NCBI RefSeq assembly: GCF_014650595.1
Contig: NZ_BMVG01000011.1
Location: 124,001-188,000, forward strand
DNA: 64,000 nucleotides
Reading direction: 5' to 3'
DNA from: Streptomyces alanosinicus
GTDB lineage: Bacteria > Actinomycetota > Actinomycetes > Streptomycetales > Streptomycetaceae
Each line of letters starts with the position of its first letter. Positions within the stretch are counted from its first letter, which is position 1. Both the position numbers and the translations under genes were made by a program. The notes under the pieces are model-generated. The model saw only the letters and a program-made list of their open reading frames with translations, had not been told where the DNA came from and searched no databases. Positions 24,492 through 31,420 of the stretch are shown here, piece by piece.

Positions 24492-24937
24492 GCCTGGCCC
24501 GTCTACCGGTGACCCGGGCACTGGCCATGCTCATCGAGCAGGCCACCGGCCGCCCCTGCGGCGTGGCCGAACTACCCCGCGCACGTACGGAGTCGGGCGA
24601 GTGGAACCCTACCGCCGCGCCGTACACCATCCTCGATTCGCTGCCGAGTGCGTTCACCGGGCCGCCCCTGTGGGACTGGCACGCGGATGCGGCTTGGACG
24701 TACCAGGTGACCTCGGTCGGTGAGCGCGGGGACCAGGTGCAGTGGCTGGCCGACCGGGTACGTGCCGGCGTCGTCGGCCGCAGCGGCGGCCGCTGGACCC
24801 ACCACCTGCGAGTTCCCCAAGCCCGGGTTATCGACCGGGAGTTGGACCACGACGCCGGAGGAGAGACCTCCGTGTCGGCGGCAGGCGCTATCGTGTCCTA
24901 CGTACAGCGGTTCACGATCACCGTGACCCCAGCCTGA
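24488..24937 (+). CDS. Phage minor tail/tail-terminator-like protein
   Basis: A 149-residue protein beginning at GTG 24488, overlapping the gp10-like stop by 4 bp. Position right after gp10 and before the major tail protein, size, and content (an N-terminal helix LARLPVTRALAMLIEQATG, then beta-strand-rich DAAWTYQVTSVGERGDQVQW) fit a tail terminator or completion protein. No catalytic motifs. Sequence-level recognition is weak, so the call leans on gene order. It looks intact. Confidence 0.6.
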   Translation: MSLARLPVTRALAMLIEQATGRPCGVAELPRARTESGEWNPTAAPYTILDSLPSAFTGPPLWDWHADAAWTYQVTSVGERGDQVQWLADRVRAGVVGRSGGRWTHHLRVPQARVIDRELDHDAGGETSVSAAGAIVSYVQRFTITVTPA

Positions 24938-25067
24938 AGACCCGTTCTTCGGCTCCTCACCGCGGAGGCCCGCGCGGACGCTAGGCCCCAGGCCAGGCGA
25001 ACCCCCTTTTGAACTCAAGGGGCAGGGCCTCGACTTGGGACGCTGCCCCGGAAGCGGGAGCGGACCT

Positions 25068-25727
25068 GTGTCCCTGAACAAGCCGTCCAGGAAGCCCGTC
25101 CAGACCCGGTTCCTGCGGCGCGGCATCTCCAAGATCTACTGGCTGAAGAAGATCAGTGATCCGAAGCGGCCTGCCCGCACGGAGCTGTCCGAGCCGAACC
25201 GGTTCGACCTGACCAGCGCAGTGTCGGACATCGAGGGCTGGGCGCTGACGAACGAGCCGATCGAGACCCCCGACATGGGGACCACCTTCAACTCCTCGAT
25301 CCCCGGCAACGACAAGGCCGACAACAGCTCGCTGACCTTCTACGAGGACCGGTTCAGCGACGCCATCGAACAGGAACTGCCCAAGGGCGCCCAGGGCTAC
25401 ATCGTCCTGCTCCACAAGGGTGACATCCCCGGCTCCCGCTCGGTCGACGTCTTCCCCGTACAGGTCGCCACCCGAGCTGCGACTTACAGCACCGGGAACG
25501 AGGCCGCGAAGTTCAAGGTCGACTTCACCATCACCGACGTCCCCTCCCTCGACAGCCCGGTGCCCGAGACGATCCGCCCGATCCCTCTGCCCCACCCGGC
25601 GGAGGACTGCGAAGACGAGCACGGGCACGACCACCACGAGCACGGTGAGCACGTCGACGTGACCGTCGTGGCCGCCACCGCGACCGCGGCGGCAGCCACC
25701 GTGCACGAGAACAGCGACGAGGACTGA
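25068..25727 (+). CDS. Phage major tail protein
   Basis: A 219-residue protein, tail-tube type. It contains KIYWLKKISDPKRPARTEL, then ISAVSDIEG-like (TSAVSDIEGWAL) and the bulk beta-sandwich (FEDRFSDAIEQELPKG analogue, SVDVFPVQVATRAATYSTGN, KFKVDFTITDVPS). These are typical of phage tail-tube proteins before the assembly chaperones. The C-terminal 45 residues are unusually rich in His, Asp and Glu (EHGHDHHEHGEHVD), a possible metal-binding tail, then alanine-rich. GTG 25068 is chosen because MSLNKPSRKPVQ opens the conserved part. The region 24,938-25,067 upstream has no gene. Confidence 0.7.
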   Translation: MSLNKPSRKPVQTRFLRRGISKIYWLKKISDPKRPARTELSEPNRFDLTSAVSDIEGWALTNEPIETPDMGTTFNSSIPGNDKADNSSLTFYEDRFSDAIEQELPKGAQGYIVLLHKGDIPGSRSVDVFPVQVATRAATYSTGNEAAKFKVDFTITDVPSLDSPVPETIRPIPLPHPAEDCEDEHGHDHHEHGEHVDVTVVAATATAAAATVHENSDED

Positions 25728-25729
25728 GC

Positions 25730-26299
25730 GTGTCGCGCCCCGCACCGGCCAAGCGCCCGCCGTCCCCTTCCACCGCCGCCGCGAGGTCGGCGGCGGAGGG
25801 GGCATGGGCGGCCAAGATGGAACGCCTGCGCGGCCGTGCCCGGCCGCAGAACCGGCTGCGCATCTGCGACGACGACCGGCTACGGCAGCAGTTCGAGGAG
25901 GCCCGGGAGACGGCCGCTCGCGCTCTCCTGCTGGCTGACGCCAGCCCCGGCGACGAGCGGGGTACCCAGCATGCTGCCGAAGCCACGGTCGCTCTGGAGG
26001 AGGCCCGCGCGGCGCTGGACGACGCCTCCGACTTCCTCACCTTTCTCGCCCTGCCCCGCCCGGTGCTGGAGGAGCTGATCTCCCAACACCCGCCGACGGA
26101 GGAGCAGGCCGGCGAGGGCTCAGTGTTCAACCCGGACACCTTCCCGGCCGCGCTGATCGCCGCGGCGTCCTTCGACGGCATGAACCAGGCCGAGGCCGCC
26201 GAGCTGCTGAACAGCTGGTCGGCGCCCGACGCGAACATGCTGTGGGAGGCCGCCTGGTCCGTGCAGCAGGAAACCCGGGTGGAGCTGGGAAAAGACTGA
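25730..26299 (+). CDS. Tail assembly chaperone, first reading frame
   Basis: A 189-residue, largely helical protein with a basic start (SRPAPAKRPPSPS) and a C-terminal domain (FPAALIAAASFDGMNQAEAAEL, then LWEAAWSVQQETRVELGKD) typical of phage tail assembly chaperones (lambda G-like), which hold the tape-measure protein during tail assembly. GTG 25730 is 2 bp after the major tail gene. Its last codons contain a canonical -1 slippery heptamer (next entry), so the product would also occur as a longer fusion. Confidence 0.72.
   Translation: MSRPAPAKRPPSPSTAAARSAAEGAWAAKMERLRGRARPQNRLRICDDDRLRQQFEEARETAARALLLADASPGDERGTQHAAEATVALEEARAALDDASDFLTFLALPRPVLEELISQHPPTEEQAGEGSVFNPDTFPAALIAAASFDGMNQAEAAELLNSWSAPDANMLWEAAWSVQQETRVELGKD
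26287..26293 (+). promoter_or_regulatory. Programmed -1 ribosomal frameshift site (GGGAAAA)
   Basis: G GGA AAA in the zero frame, six bases before the first chaperone's stop (TGA 26297-26299), fits X XXY YYZ. Slippage by -1 leads into LSRDAQLRAELELCEKFRI, conserved second-frame chaperone sequence. This is the lambda G/GT-type arrangement. Confidence 0.72.
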
Positions 26300-26523
26300 G
26301 CCGCGACGCTCAGCTGCGTGCCGAGCTGGAGCTGTGCGAGAAGTTCCGGATCCCGCACTCGCAGTTCCTCGGTGGCGACGGCCGCTGGACGGAGCTGGAC
26401 CGGGCGAAGGCGCTGGCGTGGGCGCAGTGGCAGCGGTCGGTGTGTCCTGAGTGCCACACCCGGCTTCAGGAGTGGGACCCCGAGCGCGGCGGTGACCCGC
26501 ACGCCTACGTCCTGCGGCCAGCA
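26294..26523 (+). pseudogene. Tail assembly chaperone, second frame, 3'-truncated
   Basis: Read only after -1 slippage, this segment encodes RLSRDAQLRAELELCEKFRI, then PHSQFLGGDGRWTELDRAKA and a zinc-ribbon-like part CPECHTRLQEWDPERGGDPH. It is the usual GT-type extension of actinophage chaperones. After AYVLRP the frame loses resemblance to the family and runs on into the 3' end of the P450 gene, so the C-terminus and the following tape-measure gene are gone. This is the right end of recognisable phage DNA. Confidence 0.65.
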
Positions 26524-26575
26524 CCTCGGCGGCTGAGGTGCGTTGCCGCTCGGTGGGGTGTATCGCGAGTAAAGA

Positions 26576-27757
26576 TCAGTATGTCCGGACGGGAAGCGAT
26601 GCCAGCCCGCGAACAAGACGAGTGCGCCGCCAATCCAGTTGATCAGGCGGTGCAGCAAGCCGGATTCCGGGAAACCGAGTCAGTACCGCTCGCAGGGCGA
26701 TCTCCGCCTCGGCCTTGGCCAGGGGAGCGCCGACACAGCGGTGGATGCCGTGGCCGAAGCTGAGATGAGCGGCGGCATCTCGGTCCAAGTCGAGCAGGTC
26801 CGGCGACGGGAACCGCTCCGGGTCGCGGTTGGCGGCTCCAAGAGCGACCAGCACCGGGACGCCGGCCGGGATGTCGGTGCCGCCGAGTGTGATGGCCTCC
26901 GTGGTGAACCGGAAGGTGGCCGTGCTGACGGGGGAATCGAACCGAAGCAGCTCGTCCAGCACGGCTGGGACATCGTCCGGATTCTTCCGAAGGCGATCCA
27001 GCTCGGCAGGGTGCTGGAGCAGCGCCAGGGCGGCGTTGCCGAGGAAGTTGGTGGTGGTCTCGTGTCCGGCCACAAGCAACAGCACGGCCAGAGAGACCAG
27101 CTCTTCCTCGCTCAGATGGTCGTCTCCGTCGCGAGCCGAGATGAGCCGGTCAAGAAGAGAGCCACCGGGGTCCAGGCGTTTGGCGGCGATGAGGTTCGTC
27201 ATGTAGTCGGCCATGGAATGCGAGGCCGCGTCGATGACGTCGGGCTTGCCTGCCGCGAACAGCTCCCCGGACCAGCGCTGGACGTCGGGCCGGTCTCCCT
27301 CTGGGACTCCGAGCAGCTCACAGATCACGATGACCGGCAGCGGCACCGCCAGGCCGGACACGAAGTCGAACTGCTCGCCGGCGGGCCACTGATCCAGTAG
27401 CTCGTCGGTGACCTGGGCAATGAACGGACGCAGCTCCGCGACGGCCCCGGTCGTGAACGCCTTGGTCACCAGTTTGCGCAGCCGGGTGTGCTGGGGTGGG
27501 TCGCTGGCCAGCATGGTGTGCGCCACCGCAGGGTGCAGGCGACGCCGTGACCCCTTGCCCGCGAAGAAGGCGGCCGTGTCTTTCGAGAGCCGAGCGTCGC
27601 CGAGTGCTTCCCTCGCTTCCGCGTAGCCGGTGACCAGGTAGCTGATGTGCCCACCGGACCCGGTGGGTACGGGCTGCACCGGGCACCTGGACCGCATGGA
27701 CGCATAGGTGGGGTAGGGGTCCTGGAGGAAGCGAGGATCCTGAGTCGGGTCGGTCAT
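26576..27757 (-). CDS. Cytochrome P450 (CYP105/107-like)
   Basis: A 393-residue soluble class I bacterial P450 needing separate ferredoxin and reductase. I-helix oxygen-activation motif is LLLVAGHETTTN, the ExxR is in LDELLRFDSPV, and the heme-ligand loop is FGHGIHRCVGAPLAK with Cys as thiolate. Start ATG 27757 is preferred because GGAG and the upstream gene's stop lie just before it (stop, then AAGC, then ATG), implying translational coupling. A start at 27811 would add 18 residues. It abuts the broken end of the prophage and could be a tailoring gene associated with the terpenoid cluster or simply chromosomal. No ferredoxin gene is adjacent. Confidence 0.9.
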   Translation of the reverse strand: MTDPTQDPRFLQDPYPTYASMRSRCPVQPVPTGSGGHISYLVTGYAEAREALGDARLSKDTAAFFAGKGSRRRLHPAVAHTMLASDPPQHTRLRKLVTKAFTTGAVAELRPFIAQVTDELLDQWPAGEQFDFVSGLAVPLPVIVICELLGVPEGDRPDVQRWSGELFAAGKPDVIDAASHSMADYMTNLIAAKRLDPGGSLLDRLISARDGDDHLSEEELVSLAVLLLVAGHETTTNFLGNAALALLQHPAELDRLRKNPDDVPAVLDELLRFDSPVSTATFRFTTEAITLGGTDIPAGVPVLVALGAANRDPERFPSPDLLDLDRDAAAHLSFGHGIHRCVGAPLAKAEAEIALRAVLTRFPGIRLAAPPDQLDWRRTRLVRGLASLPVRTY

Positions 27758-27761
27758 GCTT

Positions 27762-28082
27762 TCAGGCTCCAACCGGTTCTGGTTGGCCGTCATCGGCGAC
27801 ACGCCCAACACGATGCGTGTAAGCGTTGGTCACCAGGAGGAGCCACTCGGTGTCCGCACGGAGGTCCTTGCGGGAGGCGGCCTCCGCCGACGGTAGGGCA
27901 ACCTCGTCTGCGAACTGGCCGGTCTTGAAGGCGGCCAGCGCTGCCTTCACGACAGTCGCTTCGACGGCGGTGGCCCCTTCCTCAGTTCCGGCATCGAAAG
28001 TCCTCTGGGCCATCTCCTGCACTCTGCGGGACCGGTAGGGGCGAAGGGCGAGGATGCCGTCACTGAGTGCGCTTTCTCTCAC
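27762..28082 (-). CDS. Unrecognised 106-residue protein coupled to the P450
   Basis: I do not recognise this protein. It is mainly helical and acidic (RTFDAGTEEGATAVEATVVK, AALAAFKTGQFADEVALPSA) and ends DDGQPEPVGA. Its stop lies 4 bp before the P450 start and supplies that gene's ribosome site, so the two are an operon. The start is uncertain (GTG 28082, or the internal ATG in QEMAQRTF). It could be the C-terminal remnant of a longer gene cut at the pirin side. No DNA-binding or metal motif is visible. Confidence 0.45.
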   Translation of the reverse strand: MRESALSDGILALRPYRSRRVQEMAQRTFDAGTEEGATAVEATVVKAALAAFKTGQFADEVALPSAEAASRKDLRADTEWLLLVTNAYTHRVGRVADDGQPEPVGA

Positions 28083-28117
28083 CCTCCCATGTATACGCCG
28101 GGCTGGAAAGTCTCAGC

Positions 28118-29083
28118 TCAGCGCACTCGACCTCGCGCCTTCAGCGGCACCGGCGGCAGCTCCGGCGCAGGCAGCGGATCCCCGTCGTACCCCTTCACAA
28201 CCCCGAATCTCGACCCGCTCATCCACTCCTCCCGGGCCTGTTTGATATCGTCCTGCGTGCGCCCGACGAAGTTCCACCACATGATCAGCTCCTCGGCGAA
28301 CGGCTCGCCGCCCAGCAGCATGATCCCGGCGTCCGACTCGGCGCGCAGCGGCAGTTCGGAGCGCCCGCAGCCGAGGTAGAGCATCGAACCGGGGAGCACG
28401 GGCACGCCGTCCACATGGACCTCGCCGGACATGGCCAGCACGCCGTACTCGAAGTCGGGCTCCAGCGGCAGCCGTACATCCGTGCCCCGGGCGAGGGTGA
28501 GATCGGCGCCGACGATCGGGGTGTACGTCGTACCGGGCGAGGTGGAGCCGTCGAGGTCGCCGAGGATCACCGTGGCGGTCAGGCCGGGCGCGGTCACCGT
28601 GGGCAGGTCCGGGTGGTGCTCGAACCGCGGCTCGGTGTCGCGGTGTTCGTCGGGCAGCGCGACCCACAGCTGGGCGCCGTGGAGGAAGCGGGCGTGCGGA
28701 CGCGGGCTCTCCTCGGAGTGGCTGATCGCCCGGCCGGAGGTCATCAGACCCAGCTGCCGGGGCCGGATCGTCTGCAGGCTGCCGGTCGAGTCGCGGTGCA
28801 GTACCTCGCCCTCGTGCAGCCAGCTGACCGTCTGCAGACCGATGTGCGGATGCGGCGGGACCTGCATGCCGGGCTCGTCGGCGATGTCGTCCGGGCCGTA
28901 GTGGTCGACGAAGGCCCATGCGCCGATCATCCGGCGGCCGAGGTTCGGCAGCAGCCGGCGCACCTCGGTCGACTCGCCCAGCTTCACATGACGGGGGCTC
29001 AGCAGTTCGCGGACCGGCTCGGCCACGACGAATCCACGGCCACCGCAGGCACTGGGCACGGGCGCCCGGTCAAGATTGCTCAT
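28118..29083 (-). CDS. Pirin-family bicupin protein
   Basis: A 321-residue bicupin. The N-terminal cupin (about residues 50-155) carries the metal motif HPHIGLQTVSW, then LHEGEVLHRDSTGS and the later SEESP segment, which are the conserved pirin Fe(II)-binding His/Glu positions. The C-terminal cupin (about 195-275) lacks a clear metal site, as is typical. Pirins act as quercetin 2,3-dioxygenase-like enzymes or as redox regulators. The role in Streptomyces is not settled. ATG 29083 (MSNLDRAP) is preferred over 29092. A palindrome at 29144-29167 lies upstream. Confidence 0.9.
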   Translation of the reverse strand: MSNLDRAPVPSACGGRGFVVAEPVRELLSPRHVKLGESTEVRRLLPNLGRRMIGAWAFVDHYGPDDIADEPGMQVPPHPHIGLQTVSWLHEGEVLHRDSTGSLQTIRPRQLGLMTSGRAISHSEESPRPHARFLHGAQLWVALPDEHRDTEPRFEHHPDLPTVTAPGLTATVILGDLDGSTSPGTTYTPIVGADLTLARGTDVRLPLEPDFEYGVLAMSGEVHVDGVPVLPGSMLYLGCGRSELPLRAESDAGIMLLGGEPFAEELIMWWNFVGRTQDDIKQAREEWMSGSRFGVVKGYDGDPLPAPELPPVPLKARGRVR

Positions 29084-29143
29084 GGCGCCCAACTTAGCGG
29101 GGCGGACGGCGTACCGGTGAGTGCGGAAACGCCGTTTTTTCCT

Positions 29144-29167
29144 GGTAAGTCAATCAACCGACTTACC
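29144..29167 (-). promoter_or_regulatory. Palindrome upstream of pirin (candidate operator)
   Basis: GGTAAGTC and GACTTACC form perfect 8-bp arms around an 8-nt centre, 61 bp before the pirin start. On the transcribed strand it is followed by A-rich rather than T-rich sequence, so an operator is more likely than a terminator. Confidence 0.45.
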
Positions 29168-29210
29168 GACGGCCGGCAGGCGCGGTGCGAACGGCGCGGG
29201 TCGCTCAGGG

Positions 29211-29555
29211 TCAGGGCTGCGATGCGTTCGGGGTGGGCTGGGCCGTGGTCGGGGGCACCGGGCTCGGTACGGGGGACGGCGTGCCGGTCGCCGGGCGTGG
29301 CGGGCGGGCCGGCTCGGCCGGACGGGAGGGGGCGCCGCCGCGCACGCTGAAGAACACCAGCGCGGCCATGGCGGCCAGCGCCAGCACACCCACCACGACC
29401 CGGCGCAGCACCAACCGGCGGGGCCGTACCGCGTCGGTCGGCGGGCGCAGCGGACGCAGGTCGCCGGGGCCCACGGACTGTGCCCGCGCGGCCAGCGCCG
29501 CTCGCAGCCGCTCTTCGAGCAGCGCCTCTTCGATCCCCGTACCGGAACCGTTCAT
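29211..29555 (-). CDS. Single-pass membrane protein coupled to an ECF sigma factor
   Basis: A 114-residue protein: a helical cytoplasmic start (GIEEALLEERLRAALAARAQ), one transmembrane helix at about residues 52-72 (VVVGVLALAAMAALVFFSV) and an extracytoplasmic tail rich in Pro/Ser/Thr (TPSPVPSPVPPTTAQP). Its ATG overlaps the sigma-factor stop (ATGA), so it is co-translated with it. The topology and pairing suggest an anti-sigma or sigma-partner role, but no zinc-binding anti-sigma motif (HxxxCxxC) is present, so its mechanism is open. Confidence 0.6.
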   Translation of the reverse strand: MNGSGTGIEEALLEERLRAALAARAQSVGPGDLRPLRPPTDAVRPRRLVLRRVVVGVLALAAMAALVFFSVRGGAPSRPAEPARPPRPATGTPSPVPSPVPPTTAQPTPNASQP

Positions 29556-30259
29556 CGCGGCTCCTCCAGCCGTCGGCCGAGCGCGTCCAGGGCGCGGCTG
29601 GCCGTGGACTTGACGGCGCCCCGTGACAGGCCGAGCGTCTCGGCGATCTCGGCCTCGCTCAGATGCGACCAGTAGCGCAGCACCAGCACCTCCCGCTGCC
29701 GCCGGGTCAGGGTGCGCAGCGCGGCCAGCACCTCCCGGTGCTCCTCGTGCAGCAGCACGTCCTCCTCCGGGGCGGGCGCGTGCCCCTCCGGCGCGGGGGT
29801 GTGGGCCCGTACGGTCCTGCGCCTGCGCAGCACCGAGCGGGCCGCGTTGATCACGCTGGTGCGCAGATACGCCTCCGGGTCGTCGAGGGAGGCGAGCCGG
29901 TGACCGTGCCGGCGGAAGAGCGCGGTGAAGGCGTCCTGGACGACGTCCTCGGCGGTCGGCAGGTCGTCCACCAGCAGCACCGCCAGCCGGACCAGGGAGA
30001 GCCGGCGGTGGTGGTACAACTCCTCGATCCCGGGCTGCTGTTCGGCCGCGGAGAGCGGGAGTGCGCCGGTGCCGCCGGCCGTACCGGCCGTACCGGCAGT
30101 CGCGGCCGGATCGGACGACGGATGCGTGCGGGCGCGGGCGAGGACACGGGCGCGCAGGGAGCGGGTGAGGCGCCGCCAAGGCGCGGGGCGCGGCTCGCAG
30201 CCGGCCGCCCGGCCCCAGGGCAGGGCCGCCGGCGCCGTCGGAGGTGGTGCTGTCGTCAT
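29552..30259 (-). CDS. ECF RNA polymerase sigma factor (SigE family)
   Basis: A 235-residue extracytoplasmic-function sigma factor. Region 2 (about residues 85-145) contains RLAVLLVDDLPTAEDVVQDA and the -10-recognising helices. Region 4 (about 185-230) contains LTRRQREVLVLRYWSHLSEA and the helix-turn-helix LGLSRGAVKSTASRALDALG. An N-terminal extension of about 75 residues is Ala/Pro/Arg-rich and probably disordered, with a repeated AGTAGTAG run, unusual for ECF factors. The start could be internal. The next gene downstream encodes its membrane partner. The secreted repeat protein upstream on the same strand may belong to the same regulon. Confidence 0.88.
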   Translation of the reverse strand: MTTAPPPTAPAALPWGRAAGCEPRPAPWRRLTRSLRARVLARARTHPSSDPAATAGTAGTAGGTGALPLSAAEQQPGIEELYHHRRLSLVRLAVLLVDDLPTAEDVVQDAFTALFRRHGHRLASLDDPEAYLRTSVINAARSVLRRRRTVRAHTPAPEGHAPAPEEDVLLHEEHREVLAALRTLTRRQREVLVLRYWSHLSEAEIAETLGLSRGAVKSTASRALDALGRRLEEPR

Positions 30260-30344
30260 GGGTCTCCCGGAGCCGGGAGCGGGTGCCGCCGGGCGACGAC
30301 CCGCTTCCGGCCCCTGGCTCGATGGTGCTGCTCAGCGGTGCTGC

Positions 30345-30791
30345 TCAGCGGTGCTGCTCAGCGGTGCCGGCGTGGCGGGGCCGTGGTGCGCGCGATGCCC
30401 GGGCCGCACCGGTGCCGGCACGGGGCTCGGGGTGGCGTGCGTGGGCGCCGACGGTACGGGGCCCGGGGCCGGCCCGCGTCGGAGCCGGCACCGGCACCGC
30501 GGTGGCCGGCACCGGAGAGGGGGTCGCGGTGCGGAGCGGTGAGGGGACGGGGGAGGGCACGGGGGAGGGCACGGGGGAGGGGGTAGCCGTGCGGACGGGT
30601 GACGGCACCGGGGATGGGGTCGCCATGTGGACCGGGGGCGGCGTGGCGGACGGGGTCGCGTGGCTGCCGGTCTGGGCCGCCTGGGCGGTCACGGTGCCGG
30701 CGATCGCCAGGGCCGCGCCCACGGCGGAGACCCCCAGGACGGCATGGAGCCTCGTGGCACGGCTGGGGCGGGATGCACGGTGTGCGGACAT
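30345..30791 (-). CDS. Secreted Pro/Ser-Pro-Val repeat protein
   Basis: A 148-residue protein with a signal peptide (basic start RASRPSRATRLHAV, hydrophobic LGVSAVGAALAIAGTVTAQA, likely cut after AQA). A low-complexity extracellular part follows, built from PSPVPSPV and R-T-ATPSPVP units, and then a basic Arg/Pro/His-rich tail. ATG 30791 follows GAAGGAA. The tail is coded by imperfect GC-rich repeats, and the stop lies in a triple 13-bp tandem repeat (GGTGCTGCTCAGC, about 30,328-30,362), so the 3' end may be unstable. Similar PSPVP segments occur in the sigma-partner protein downstream, hinting at a common cell-surface role. Confidence 0.55.
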   Translation of the reverse strand: MSAHRASRPSRATRLHAVLGVSAVGAALAIAGTVTAQAAQTGSHATPSATPPPVHMATPSPVPSPVRTATPSPVPSPVPSPVPSPLRTATPSPVPATAVPVPAPTRAGPGPRTVGAHARHPEPRAGTGAARASRAPRPRHAGTAEQHR

Positions 30792-31033
30792 GGGTTCCTT
30801 CGGTCGTTCGGGGTCGGACATCTGGTCGAAGTGGAGGCCTCCACCCCGACAGGTCCGATCCCGAACGAGGTTGCAGCCGGCGACCGGGAAATTTTCCTCG
30901 CTTAGCCCTCGCTTGGCCCAGCTTCTGCGGCGACGTGGCTGACATCGTTGTCCCCGAATCGAATGGCGGTGCGCGGGTACGCGGCCGACGATGGAGGCCT
31001 GGGGTACCAGGCCGGAAGAAGGAGGGCACCGTC

Positions 31034-31390
31034 ATGCTGGAAGTGAAGACGGTCGAGAAGCCGGACGAACGGCGCGACTTCCCCCGCGGCCACCTCGAAG
31101 CCCTGCATCTGACGGGCCTCGACTTCGCGGTGGGCACCTTCGAACCCGGGTGGCGCTGGTCGGAGTCCGTGGCTCCGATCGCGGGCACCGCGAGCTGCAT
31201 GGTCCCGCACAACGGATATGTGGTGCAGGGCCGTATGCATCTCCGTATGGACGACGGCGGCGAGGCCGAGGTGGGCCCCGGCGACGTCTTCGTGTGCCCG
31301 CCGGGCCACGACGCCTGGGTCGTGGGCGACGAGCAGGTCGTGGTGTACGACTTCGCCGGGACCATGGCGAACGAGTACGCGAAGGGCTGA
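31034..31390 (+). CDS. Cupin-domain protein
   Basis: A 118-residue single cupin. The barrel contains GTFEPGWRWSESVAPIAGT, then VVQGRMHLRMDDGGEAEVGP and GDVFVCPPGHDAWVVGDEQV. The usual first-motif His pair is replaced (W-R-W-S-E), while the second-motif His (PPGHDAW) remains, so metal binding may be weak or different. It might act as a small-molecule binding or cyclase-like cupin. No partner is obvious: it stands alone on the plus strand between minus-strand genes. ATG 31034 follows GGAGGG. Confidence 0.78.
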   Translation: MLEVKTVEKPDERRDFPRGHLEALHLTGLDFAVGTFEPGWRWSESVAPIAGTASCMVPHNGYVVQGRMHLRMDDGGEAEVGPGDVFVCPPGHDAWVVGDEQVVVYDFAGTMANEYAKG

Positions 31391-31420
31391 GAGCCGAAAG
31401 ACGGGCCGACCCCGCCGCGG

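Larger units (their letters stand above)
1..26540. mobile_element. Degraded prophage/integrative-element island
   Basis: This stretch mixes phage functions (integrase, excisionase-like protein, ParB-like nuclease, terminase subunits, tail proteins, tail-assembly chaperones) with insertion-sequence debris and a terpenoid cluster. Phage genes keep the usual order of integration, then DNA metabolism, then packaging, then tail. Portal, capsid, protease and tape-measure genes are missing. The right edge is taken where the chaperone reading frame loses its phage-like sequence (about 26,520) just before the 3' end of a chromosomal-looking P450. The left edge lies outside the window. No attachment-site repeat could be identified by eye. 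That all phage pieces come from one prophage is an inference from gene order. Several overlapping insertions are also possible. Confidence 0.5.

Noticed and set aside
30244..30942. Plus-strand open frame opposite the secreted repeat protein
   Set aside because: It is Gly/Arg/Thr-repetitive shadow sequence. The minus-strand gene has a signal peptide and ribosome site, the plus frame has neither.
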